Below, piece after piece: positions 42,414 through 49,880 of a DNA stretch of 64,000 nucleotides. The notes beneath the pieces are model-generated. The model did no database searches. It was not told where the DNA came from and was given only the letters and a program-made list of their open reading frames with translations. The stretch covers positions 2,816,501 to 2,880,500 of the forward strand of contig NZ_MUFV01000001.1 in the NCBI RefSeq assembly GCF_002017875.1, given 5' to 3'. Origin of the DNA: Deinococcus sp. LM3. GTDB lineage: Bacteria; Deinococcota; Deinococci; Deinococcales; Deinococcaceae. The translations under genes were made by a program, and so were the position numbers. Numbering within the stretch: the stretch's first letter is position 1; each line of letters opens with the position of its first letter.

Positions 42414-42452
42414 ACGGAGGCATCAGGAATCCTGCTTTCCTGATGCCTCCGT
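42414..42452 (+). terminator. Strong intrinsic terminator, probably of the wecA-like/wecB operon
   Basis: Perfect 16-bp stem (42414-42429 with 42437-42452) containing GGAGGCATCAGG, 7-nt loop, with TTTT spanning the stem end before CC. No plus-strand gene lies between it and wecB except the inserted elements. Confidence 0.8.
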
Positions 42453-42505
42453 TTTCCATGGCACCTTTCCAGACCGTTCTACCGGATGCCGTATGCTGAT
42501 CGCCT

Positions 42506-43444
42506 GTGACCTCCGAAGGAACCCGACCCGCCGCGCATACGACCCCGCACCTGGCGGTGGTGCTCAACCCGAACGCCGGGGGCGGCCTCGCGCTGCACTC
42601 CTGGCCGCGACTGGAACGCGAACTGCACGCCCGGCACCTGAGCCACGAACTGATCCGCGAACCCAGCGGCGAGGCGGCCCTGGCGCGGCTGCGGGCGCTC
42701 CCGCCCGGCACGGCCGTCATGGCCGTCGGCGGGGACGGCACGGTGGGCGCGCTGCTGCCCGCCCTGGTCGGAACGGAGCGCCCCCTGGCCATCGTGCCGC
42801 TGGGCACCGGGAACGACTTCGCGGGCCTGCTGGGCCTGCGCCCCGGCGCGTTCGCCGAGGCCCTGGACCGCCTGAACTACCAGCCGCGCGCCGTGGACGC
42901 TCTGCGCGTCACCATCCATCGGGGGGACGGCGCGGGCCGTAGCCACCTGCTGCTGAACGGCCTGGGCATGGGCTTCGACTCGGACGTCACCGCCAACATG
43001 ACCCGCGCGCCCGCCCGGCTGCGCGGCTTCGCCCGCTACGCGTGGTCGGCGGTCGCCACCATCCGCGAACTGAAGCTCACTCCCGTCACCATCACCGCCG
43101 ACGGGCAGCCCCTGTACGCCGGGCCCAGCGGCATTGTGGCCGTCATGAACGGCACCCGCTACGGCGGCGGCTTCCGGATCAGCCCGGACAGCGACGTGCG
43201 CGACGGGCAGGTGAACGTCGTCGCGGGCGGCGACATGAACCGCCGCCAGCTGACCGGCCTGATGCTCCGCGTGCTGCGCGGCGCGCACCTGCAGGACCCG
43301 CGCGTCCACACCCGCGCCGCCCGGCACGTCACGGTCCGCTGGGACGCCCCGGTGCGCGTGCACCTCGACGGCGACCTGCACGGCCGCGTGACCGAACTGC
43401 ACGTCGAAACCCTCCCCGGCGCCGTGCACCTCCTGAACGCCTGA
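42506..43444 (+). CDS. Diacylglycerol/lipid kinase family protein (YegS-like)
   Basis: 312 aa. AVVLNPNAGGGLA near the N-terminus, the nucleotide loop VGGDGTVGALL, and PLGTGNDFAGLLGL define the family; C-terminal beta-sandwich contains GTRYGGGFRISPDSDVRDG. Phosphorylates a lipid, probably undecaprenol, diacylglycerol or phosphatidylglycerol; exact substrate not predictable. GTG start 8 nt after TATGCT. Confidence 0.88.
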   Translation: MTSEGTRPAAHTTPHLAVVLNPNAGGGLALHSWPRLERELHARHLSHELIREPSGEAALARLRALPPGTAVMAVGGDGTVGALLPALVGTERPLAIVPLGTGNDFAGLLGLRPGAFAEALDRLNYQPRAVDALRVTIHRGDGAGRSHLLLNGLGMGFDSDVTANMTRAPARLRGFARYAWSAVATIRELKLTPVTITADGQPLYAGPSGIVAVMNGTRYGGGFRISPDSDVRDGQVNVVAGGDMNRRQLTGLMLRVLRGAHLQDPRVHTRAARHVTVRWDAPVRVHLDGDLHGRVTELHVETLPGAVHLLNA

Positions 43445-43469
43445 AAAAGGGAGATGGTGAATGGTTGAT

Positions 43470-44646
43470 CAAGAGTTTCCACAGGCGAGGGAATAGCGAC
43501 CAGCACGAAGGCCCAGGAGGCAGGGGCTTGAAATTCCCCGGTCTCATGGGCCTTTATGCGAAGTGACTATGCCTCGCACACCCAGCCTACCGCAAAGCAT
43601 CATCACCGCTCAGCTGAACCGAGTCACCAGCCTCAGCGGTCTCGTTCCCTACAGCACCTTGCGCAAAAGCGCCATCTCCCAGGAGATGGCGCGGAACTCC
43701 TTCGAATCGACAGAAGACCTCCAGCGCCGCGCCAGGAACGCGCCGTCCGGCGCGTTCCTGGCCATTGATTTCGTCATGGTGCCCCACGCTGGACGGACGA
43801 TGGAAGGCGTCAACTACCACTACAGTGGTCAGGCCCAGACCCGTCTCGGTCATCAGTTCACCTCCGCTGCTCTGGTCAGGTTCGGTGAAGATCCAGTTCC
43901 ACTCCTGGAGCGATTCAAAGTGTCACAGGCCCTGCATACAGAGCGCTATCCGTACCGTACAGCGACTCAGGAAATGATCCACGTCGTCCAGGATTGCCTC
44001 ACGGCCGGCATCCCCATGGCGGGTCTTCTGTTGGATGGAGAGTTCGGGAGGGATGCAGCCATGACCTTCAGTCGCCAGCATCAGATTCCGGTCCTGATCC
44101 GTGCCAAAGCCAATATGACGGTGCAGTTCGAGGGTGAGTCCCTCACCCTCAATGCGCTGAGCAAACAATTCCCTCCGGACCGCTGCCACCTGTACGCGGA
44201 GTTCGGATGGCGTGTCCGCCGCTTGCCGGTCGCCCGTGAGGTCGGTGGGTTCGATGTCCTGATCGTGTGGCGCAAAGTGCACGGTGAGTGGACGCGCTTT
44301 TTCCTGTTCAGCACGTTTGGTGGTGACGTCACGGTTCGCTCGCTGCTGCGGGCCTGGAAGGCCCGCTGGGGAATCGAGGTGATTCACCGGTTCTTCAAGC
44401 AGAACCTGGGGCTGGGACGTTGTCATTGCCGGACGATCCAGGCGCAGGAGAACTGGGTGTGGTGCGTGGTGGAGGCCTTTCACGCGGTGTTACGGGTGCG
44501 TCGGGAAGTACCAGGAGTGACGTGGAGGGCCGCACAACAGCAGGCGGCTCTGAATGCAGAAAAGTACGTCCTGACCGGCCTTGAGCAGGATGGACCCCTG
44601 CCTGAGGCCGCGTGACACGTCATCGGCAGTGAAATGGAAACTCTTG
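43470..44646 (+). mobile_element. Complete insertion sequence with DDE transposase
   Basis: 1177 bp. Terminal inverted repeats CAAGAGTTTCCA (43470) and TGGAAACTCTTG (44646), perfect over 12 bp, flanked by direct GTTGAT (43464-43469, 44647-44652), a 6-bp target duplication. One intact transposase gene. Inserted at the foot of a terminator hairpin between the lipid-kinase and TPR genes. Confidence 0.88.
43569..44615 (+). CDS. IS4/IS701-like DDE transposase
   Basis: 348 aa (350 from the GTG at 43563). Catalytic acids likely Asp in FLAIDFVMVPH, Asp in GLLLDGEFGRD and Glu in RWGIEVIHRFFKQNLGL, the last of the IS4-type YREK layout. FSRQHQIPVLIRAKANM is typical of this group. The ORF is uninterrupted and both IS ends are present, so the element may be active. 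No Shine-Dalgarno evident. Confidence 0.88.
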   Translation: MPRTPSLPQSIITAQLNRVTSLSGLVPYSTLRKSAISQEMARNSFESTEDLQRRARNAPSGAFLAIDFVMVPHAGRTMEGVNYHYSGQAQTRLGHQFTSAALVRFGEDPVPLLERFKVSQALHTERYPYRTATQEMIHVVQDCLTAGIPMAGLLLDGEFGRDAAMTFSRQHQIPVLIRAKANMTVQFEGESLTLNALSKQFPPDRCHLYAEFGWRVRRLPVAREVGGFDVLIVWRKVHGEWTRFFLFSTFGGDVTVRSLLRAWKARWGIEVIHRFFKQNLGLGRCHCRTIQAQENWVWCVVEAFHAVLRVRREVPGVTWRAAQQQAALNAEKYVLTGLEQDGPLPEAA

Positions 44647-44647
44647 G

Positions 44648-44691
44648 TTGATGGGTGATGGAGGCCAGCGCGGCGCTCCATCACCCATCGA
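44648..44691. terminator. Terminator hairpin disrupted at its foot by the IS
   Basis: TTGATGGGTGATGGAG pairs with CTCCATCACCCATCGA (16 bp, one wobble) around a 12-nt loop, then CTTTCAATC. The first five bases are part of the IS target duplication, so the hairpin is restored on this side. Lies between the lipid-kinase gene and the convergent TPR gene. Confidence 0.7.
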
Positions 44692-44711
44692 CTTTCAATC
44701 TGCTCCGGGCG

Positions 44712-45416
44712 TTACTTCAGTTTGGCGAGGGCGGCCTTGGCAGCCTCAAGATTGCGCTTCTCCCAGAAGGTGTTGGCGCGCATGCCGACGGCCTTCTGAA
44801 ATTGCGCGGCGGCCTCGGTCTTCTTGCCCATGGTGAGCAAGGCGTTGCCATACTCGAAGCGGTGCACTGCCTCTTCAGGTTCCAGCGCGATGGCCTTCTC
44901 AAAGTTCGAGACGACGTTCCCGCGTGTGGCGCCGGTGGCCTGCACCGCAATGGCGCCCTTGAGGCCGCCGGCGTCCAGATTGGCATTCCAGAGTCCCAGC
45001 GCGACGTACGCTCCGGCGAGCTTAGGATCGAGCTTGATGGCCGTATCGAGGTTCTTCTTCATGTCCTGCGCGAGACCCAGGCTCTGGAAGATGCCACTGA
45101 ACTGCGCGAGGCGGCCCTGGGCGCGGGCCATCTCGAAGTACGCCTCGGCGTTGTTCTTGTCCTTGGCGATGGCCTGCTTGGCGTAGCCCTGTGCCTTCTC
45201 GAACAGCGCTTTTTTCTGGTTGTCGGGAACCAGGGCGGAACCGGCGGTGGTGGCCTCGGCGGCCAGGGCGAAGCCTTCGCTGCTGTTCAGGGCGGCGGCG
45301 GCGGTGGCGGCGGCCTGCCAGTTGCCCTGTTCGAACAGGCTGGTGGCGGCCTGCAGGGACTGGGCAGACGCGGTGGCGGCAAGGGTAAGGGCGGCAGTGA
45401 CGATGAATGAACGCAT
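44712..45416 (-). CDS. Secreted tetratricopeptide-repeat protein
   Basis: 234 aa. Signal peptide (MRSFIVTAALTLAATASAQS) then helical repeats of TPR type (AKDKNNAEAYFEMARAQGRL, IKLDPKLAGAYVALGLWNA, ALEPEEAVHRFEYGNALLTM). Periplasmic scaffold of unknown partner. GGAGGAA 5 nt before ATG 45416 fixes the start against the longer ORF; TATACT lies ~50 nt further upstream. Confidence 0.8.
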   Translation of the reverse strand: MRSFIVTAALTLAATASAQSLQAATSLFEQGNWQAAATAAAALNSSEGFALAAEATTAGSALVPDNQKKALFEKAQGYAKQAIAKDKNNAEAYFEMARAQGRLAQFSGIFQSLGLAQDMKKNLDTAIKLDPKLAGAYVALGLWNANLDAGGLKGAIAVQATGATRGNVVSNFEKAIALEPEEAVHRFEYGNALLTMGKKTEAAAQFQKAVGMRANTFWEKRNLEAAKAALAKLK

Positions 45417-45580
45417 GAACTTCCTCCGGTGAGGTGCTGCTGTGATTTGAGTTGAACGCTGTCGCGGAGTATACACATCCGCCGCGCCGGAATGCTGACG
45501 AGACCGTCAGGAACGGCAAGCCTGTCTTTTCATGAACCGGGTTCATCGGCCCTCGCGGATGCGCTAGGCTTCGTGTTGAC

Positions 45581-48508
45581 GTGGACTGGAAGGCCGTACT
45601 CTCGGACCTGCGCGCCCACCTGCCCCCCGGTGGGGGTGGGGTGGTGCGCGGCAGTCTGCGCTGGCTGGAAGCCGAGATGCGGGCCAGCGGGGCCAACCCG
45701 TCGAGCGTGCGCAACATCATCTACCGTGACGTGGGTACCCCGGCGGACAAGGCGGCGCTGCGGGCCGTGCTGGCTGGACTGGCCCGCGAGGTCGGCCGGC
45801 CCCTGCCGGACACGCCGCTGCCCGAAGCGCCGCCGGCCGTGCCGGATGAACTGGACCTCCTGGGCCGCAGCAAGAAACGCGCCTACCGGCAGTTCCTGGC
45901 GGGGGTGCGGGCGGGCCGCGCGCCGCGCCTGATCGTGTGCGGCCGGGCTGGGGCGGGCAAGACGGTGCTGCTGTCGCACGTGGCGCGCGCCCTGGCCGCG
46001 CAGGGCGTGCCGGTCCGGCAGCTGTTCCTGTCGGGCGAGGCGGCCGGGACGCTCCAGGCCCCCGCGCCGTCCGGGTCGTCGTTCGCGGCGCTGGCGCAGG
46101 CGCAACTGGATGGGGCGCGGCAGGCGCTGCCGGCGAGCGGGGCGCTGCTGCTGCGCGTCACGGGCGACCTGACCCTGCACGGCGGCCCGCCCCGCCTGCC
46201 CGGTGGAACGCCGGTGGACCCCGCCACCTGGGCCGCGCAGACCCTGCTGGAACGCGCCCCGGCGGGAGTGGCGGTGCTGCTGGCGGTCGAGGGGGACGCG
46301 CCGGCCGGGGCGCCGTGCGAGGTGATCGAGCTGCGCCCCCCCACGGCCGCCGAGGCGCGCGAGTACCTGATGGCCCGCCTGAACGTCCCGCGCGCCGAGG
46401 CGGACCGGCTGGTGCAGGAGACCGGGCGGCACCTGGACCGCCTGACCCTCCTGGCGAGCCTGAGTGGGGGGGACGTGCGTCCGGCCGACCTGCTGGGCGA
46501 CCCGGATTCGCGCCTGCTGACGGAACGCACCGCCGCCCTGCACGCCGCCGGACCCGACCGCGCCGCGCCGTGGCCGGACGCGCTGCTGGGGGCGTTGCTG
46601 GGCGGCGCGCCCGCCACCCTGCCTCCGCACGCGCGGGCGTTGCTGCGCGGCACCCCGGAGGGCGGCTGGCGGCCCGCGCCGGTCCTGAGTGCCGCGTGGC
46701 CCGCCGTGTCCCGCGCCGCGCAGACCGGGGGGCTGCGAATCCTGACCCGGCTGGAAGACCCGGCGCTCGGCGCGTACCGGCTGGCGGCGCTGGCGGCGTT
46801 GCAGGACTGGACGGCGCTGGCCGCGCACGTGGCCGCCCACCCGGACGACATCCGGTACCTGCCGGCGCTGTGGCCGGCGCTGCGGGCCGCGCCGCCCGGC
46901 CCGGACCGTGAAACGCTGGCCCGCGCGGTCGTCACGCATCACGCCGGGCGCGGCGAGTACAACGAACCCCGCGCCCGCGACGCCCTGTTCACGCTGATGG
47001 AATCCCCACGGGACGCCGTGCGTGCCTGGGCGCGCGTGAAACTGGCCGAGAGCAGCCTGGAGGGGGGTAACATGGACGCCGCCCGCACCCAGCTGGAGCA
47101 TCCGGACGTGACGGGCATGGACCTGGGCAGCCTGAACGCCGCCGGGCACGCCGCGACGCGGGACCCGTGGACCGTCACGGCGCAGGCGGACGCGCTGCTG
47201 GTGCACGCCGCGCTGGCCCGCTGGCAGGGCGACCTGGCCGGCGCGACCCGCGCGGCGGGCGATCCGCGCGCGCAGCAGGGCGGGCCGCGTGCGCTGCTGT
47301 GGCGCGGCCTGATCGCCAAGGACGCGGGCCGCTGGGACGAGGCGCTCGGGGCGCTGCGGGCCGTTCCGGCGTCCAGTCCGCTGCTGTCGGCCCGCGCCCG
47401 TTACCAGCAGGGGGACCTGTACCTGCGGCTCGGGCAGCCGGGCGAGGCGCTGGGCGCGCTGCTGGACGCCTCGGCGCGGCTGGAAGCGGCGGGCGGCAGC
47501 GCCGAGGAGGTCGCGCGGGTCCTGGCGCGCACCGCGACCGCGCAGCGCCGCCTGGGGCGCCCGTCCGACGCGCTGGACAGCCTGAACGCGGCGCTGACCC
47601 GCATTCCCGCCGACGAGCGCCGTCACGCGGACGGCGTGCCGCGCGCCCGGCTGCTCTCGGAGGGCGTGCCGATCCTGCTGGCGCTGGGCCGGCACGACGA
47701 GGCGCTGGCGCAGGCGGCGCGGGCGCTGGGTCTGCTGGCCCGCAGCGAGGTCCGCCCCGCCGAGACCCGCTACCGCGAGCGGCGCACCCGGTACCGCGTG
47801 GCACTGGCGTACCTGTCGCGCGGGCTGGGACGCCCGTACCTGCAGCCGTTGCTGGGGCCGCCGCCCGGCGCGGACCACCCGGATCTGGTGCAGGCCCGCG
47901 TCATCCTGGACGGGCTGCTGGAGCAGGCGCAGCCGCGCGGGGACCGCGAGCAGATGCTGCGCTTCGACATGCTGCTCAGCCGCGCCCTGAGCGAACCGGA
48001 CCCGGCGCGGGCGCTGGTGTTCACGGACCGGGCGCTCGGCATGGCCGGGCACGCCTACGAGGAAGCGCAGGCGCGCGTCATGCGGGCCGACGTGCTGTTA
48101 CGGACCGGGCCGCAGGAGGCGGCGCTGCCGGACCTGAACCGCGCGCACGCCCTGCTGCGCCGCGTGCAGGTCGGCCTGAGCGGCGCGGGCGCGGCCGTCG
48201 GTTCGCCGGACGGCGCGGCCGCCCCCGATCCGGGGCTGCACGCGCAACTGCTGGCGCTGGAGGCCCGCGCGACCATCCGCGAGGGCGCCCCGGCGCTGCG
48301 CTGGCTGCGGGACGCGCTGCGTGCCGGGGCGGGCGGGGACCTGCGCGCCTTCCAGGGCGGGGTGTGGCGCGAGGCGGCGCTGGCGCTGGAGGCCTTCCAC
48401 CCGGACCCGGCCGGGGTGCTGCGGGACCTGGGCGTGCCGTTCGACCCGCAGGTCCTGCGTCCCTCGGACGCCCTGCGCCTGCACGACCACGCCGGGCACG
48501 CCGGGTAG
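45581..48508 (+). CDS. Large P-loop ATPase with TPR-like repeats (STAND-like)
   Basis: 975 aa. Residues ~1-80 form a small helical domain; 90-330 hold a NACHT/AAA-like NTPase with Walker A GRAGAGKT (121-128) and a possible Walker B GALLLRVTGDL; ~330-975 is an Ala/Leu/Arg-rich helical solenoid with TPR-like units such as LLWRGLIAKDAGRWDEALGAL. The order N-domain/NTPase/solenoid matches STAND signalling ATPases, but no known effector domain is visible. GTG start 10 nt after TAGGCT. An 840-aa antisense ORF is a shadow. Confidence 0.75.
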   Translation: MDWKAVLSDLRAHLPPGGGGVVRGSLRWLEAEMRASGANPSSVRNIIYRDVGTPADKAALRAVLAGLAREVGRPLPDTPLPEAPPAVPDELDLLGRSKKRAYRQFLAGVRAGRAPRLIVCGRAGAGKTVLLSHVARALAAQGVPVRQLFLSGEAAGTLQAPAPSGSSFAALAQAQLDGARQALPASGALLLRVTGDLTLHGGPPRLPGGTPVDPATWAAQTLLERAPAGVAVLLAVEGDAPAGAPCEVIELRPPTAAEAREYLMARLNVPRAEADRLVQETGRHLDRLTLLASLSGGDVRPADLLGDPDSRLLTERTAALHAAGPDRAAPWPDALLGALLGGAPATLPPHARALLRGTPEGGWRPAPVLSAAWPAVSRAAQTGGLRILTRLEDPALGAYRLAALAALQDWTALAAHVAAHPDDIRYLPALWPALRAAPPGPDRETLARAVVTHHAGRGEYNEPRARDALFTLMESPRDAVRAWARVKLAESSLEGGNMDAARTQLEHPDVTGMDLGSLNAAGHAATRDPWTVTAQADALLVHAALARWQGDLAGATRAAGDPRAQQGGPRALLWRGLIAKDAGRWDEALGALRAVPASSPLLSARARYQQGDLYLRLGQPGEALGALLDASARLEAAGGSAEEVARVLARTATAQRRLGRPSDALDSLNAALTRIPADERRHADGVPRARLLSEGVPILLALGRHDEALAQAARALGLLARSEVRPAETRYRERRTRYRVALAYLSRGLGRPYLQPLLGPPPGADHPDLVQARVILDGLLEQAQPRGDREQMLRFDMLLSRALSEPDPARALVFTDRALGMAGHAYEEAQARVMRADVLLRTGPQEAALPDLNRAHALLRRVQVGLSGAGAAVGSPDGAAAPDPGLHAQLLALEARATIREGAPALRWLRDALRAGAGGDLRAFQGGVWREAALALEAFHPDPAGVLRDLGVPFDPQVLRPSDALRLHDHAGHAG

Positions 48509-48626
48509 CAGACTTCGCGGAAGCGGGCTCCCGGAAAGGGTGGCGGGTGGCCGTGAACCCGCGGGGCGTGCCCTCCGCCGCGGGGCAGAACTGAAAACCG
48601 CTGTGAAAGCCGCTATGCTGTGCGGC

Positions 48627-49004
48627 GTGAGTACCAGTGAATCGCAGGCCGGGGGCCGCGCTGCTGTCCGCCTGCTACAGGGGTATGTGTGGCATCCGCA
48701 GGACGCCGACATCGAGCTTGAACATTACCTGCCACGCGAGCTCGACCTGACCGGCGGCGACAGCGAGGGCGCGCACGTCCTGTGGGACGGCGTGAACCCG
48801 CCTTTTGCCTTCTTCGAGAACGGCGAACCGACCGCGTCGCAGGCGTTCTACCAGTTCACGGTGCTGCGCGTGTACGACGAGCGTCCCAGCAACGAGGCGC
48901 TGCACGAGGACGCCACGCTGGCCAGCGGGCTGCTCGACCCGCTGCTGGAAGCCACGCCGCAGGGATTCGGCTGGCAGCTGTGGGAGGACCTGCGCGACCT
49001 ATGA
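48627..49004 (+). CDS. Hypothetical protein, 125 aa
   Basis: Acidic soluble protein, no signal peptide, no motif recognised; contains YVWHPQDADIELEHYLPREL and aromatic-rich QAFYQFTVLRVYDE. GTG start selected by TATGCT (48614-48619) and a 7-nt spacer. Overlaps the next gene by 4 nt (ATGA), forming a three-gene coupled unit with the 68-aa and DJ-1-like genes. Confidence 0.65.
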   Translation: MSTSESQAGGRAAVRLLQGYVWHPQDADIELEHYLPRELDLTGGDSEGAHVLWDGVNPPFAFFENGEPTASQAFYQFTVLRVYDERPSNEALHEDATLASGLLDPLLEATPQGFGWQLWEDLRDL

Positions 49005-49207
49005 CGGCGTCCCTGGACTGGTTCGACCTGCGCGTGGAGGGTGACCCGCACCCGCGCCGCTTCGATTCGGCCGCGTCGGCCCGCGCGTACCTGCTGCGGG
49101 TGGAACGCCTGAGCGAGGAGGCGGCCGACGAGCTGCTGATCGCGGGCGAGGTGCATCCGCCCCTGTCGCGCCGCTCGCTGGAACTGCGGCCCCTGCGCGC
49201 CGAATGA
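49001..49207 (+). CDS. Hypothetical small protein, 68 aa
   Basis: MTASLDWFDLRVEGDP start, then a helical segment (SARAYLLRVERLSEEAADELLIAG) and a charged C-terminus. No family recognised. Evidence that it is real: ATGA overlap with the previous gene and the same overlap (ATGA) with the next, both in the same direction. Confidence 0.6.
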   Translation: MTASLDWFDLRVEGDPHPRRFDSAASARAYLLRVERLSEEAADELLIAGEVHPPLSRRSLELRPLRAE

Positions 49208-49806
49208 ACCCGGACGGCGGGCCAGAGGCGGCAGGAAACGCGCTGCCCGAGCCGGGACCGGTCGTGGCGATTCCCGTGTACGCCGGGGTCAGCGAACTGG
49301 AACTGGGCGTCATGATGACCGTGTGCCGCCTGTGCGGCGGCGAGGGCGCGGCCCTGACCGTGAACCGCTCGCGGGCCAGTATCGTCACGGCGGGCGGGCT
49401 GGTCAGCACCCCGCACGTGCTGTACGCGGCGCTGCCGGAACCGGCGGGCCTGCTGCTGCCCGGCGGTCCCGGCGCGGCCCGCGCCAGCCGGGACCCGCTG
49501 CTGCGCGCCTTCCTGGCGGCGCACGCGGCCCTGCCGACCGGCGCTTCGGGCAGCGGAGCGCTGCTGTGCGGCGAGGCGGGCACCCTGAACGGGCTCGTGG
49601 TGGGCGGCCCCGCCGAGCTGGAGGGCACCCTGTGGGGCTTCGGCGTGGCGGGCGTGCAGGCCGGGCAGGTCGTGACCGACGGGCCGCTGATGACCACCCC
49701 GTCCGGGCTGCCGGCCCTCCAGGCGGCGCTGCACGTGGCGGCGCGGGTGTGGGGCGAGGAGGCGGCCGCGCAGGCCGCCGAGCAGATCGGTTACCGGCCA
49801 CTCTGA
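49204..49806 (+). CDS. DJ-1/PfpI-like protein lacking the nucleophile cysteine
   Basis: 200 aa. VVAIPVYAGVSELELGVMMT, LLLPGGPGA and ALLCGEAGTLNG follow the DJ-1/PfpI (class I amidotransferase-like) fold. At the nucleophile elbow, where family members read CTGALLLG, this protein reads GSGALLCG, so the usual Cys is Gly. It is probably not a catalytic glyoxalase, protease or amidase in the standard way. Third gene of a coupled unit; ligA follows with its own promoter. Confidence 0.7.
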   Translation: MNPDGGPEAAGNALPEPGPVVAIPVYAGVSELELGVMMTVCRLCGGEGAALTVNRSRASIVTAGGLVSTPHVLYAALPEPAGLLLPGGPGAARASRDPLLRAFLAAHAALPTGASGSGALLCGEAGTLNGLVVGGPAELEGTLWGFGVAGVQAGQVVTDGPLMTTPSGLPALQAALHVAARVWGEEAAAQAAEQIGYRPL

Positions 49807-49880
49807 CCCCGGTCCGCTGTGACGATCCCCGCCCGCGTTCGTGTGTGAGGCGAACCGGGGGCGGATGATACGCTGACGGC

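Noticed and set aside
45530..48052. 840-aa ORF antisense to the P-loop ATPase
   Set aside because: Arg/Gln/Val-rich composition without motifs; the sense strand has a Walker A motif and a proper -10 box and start.
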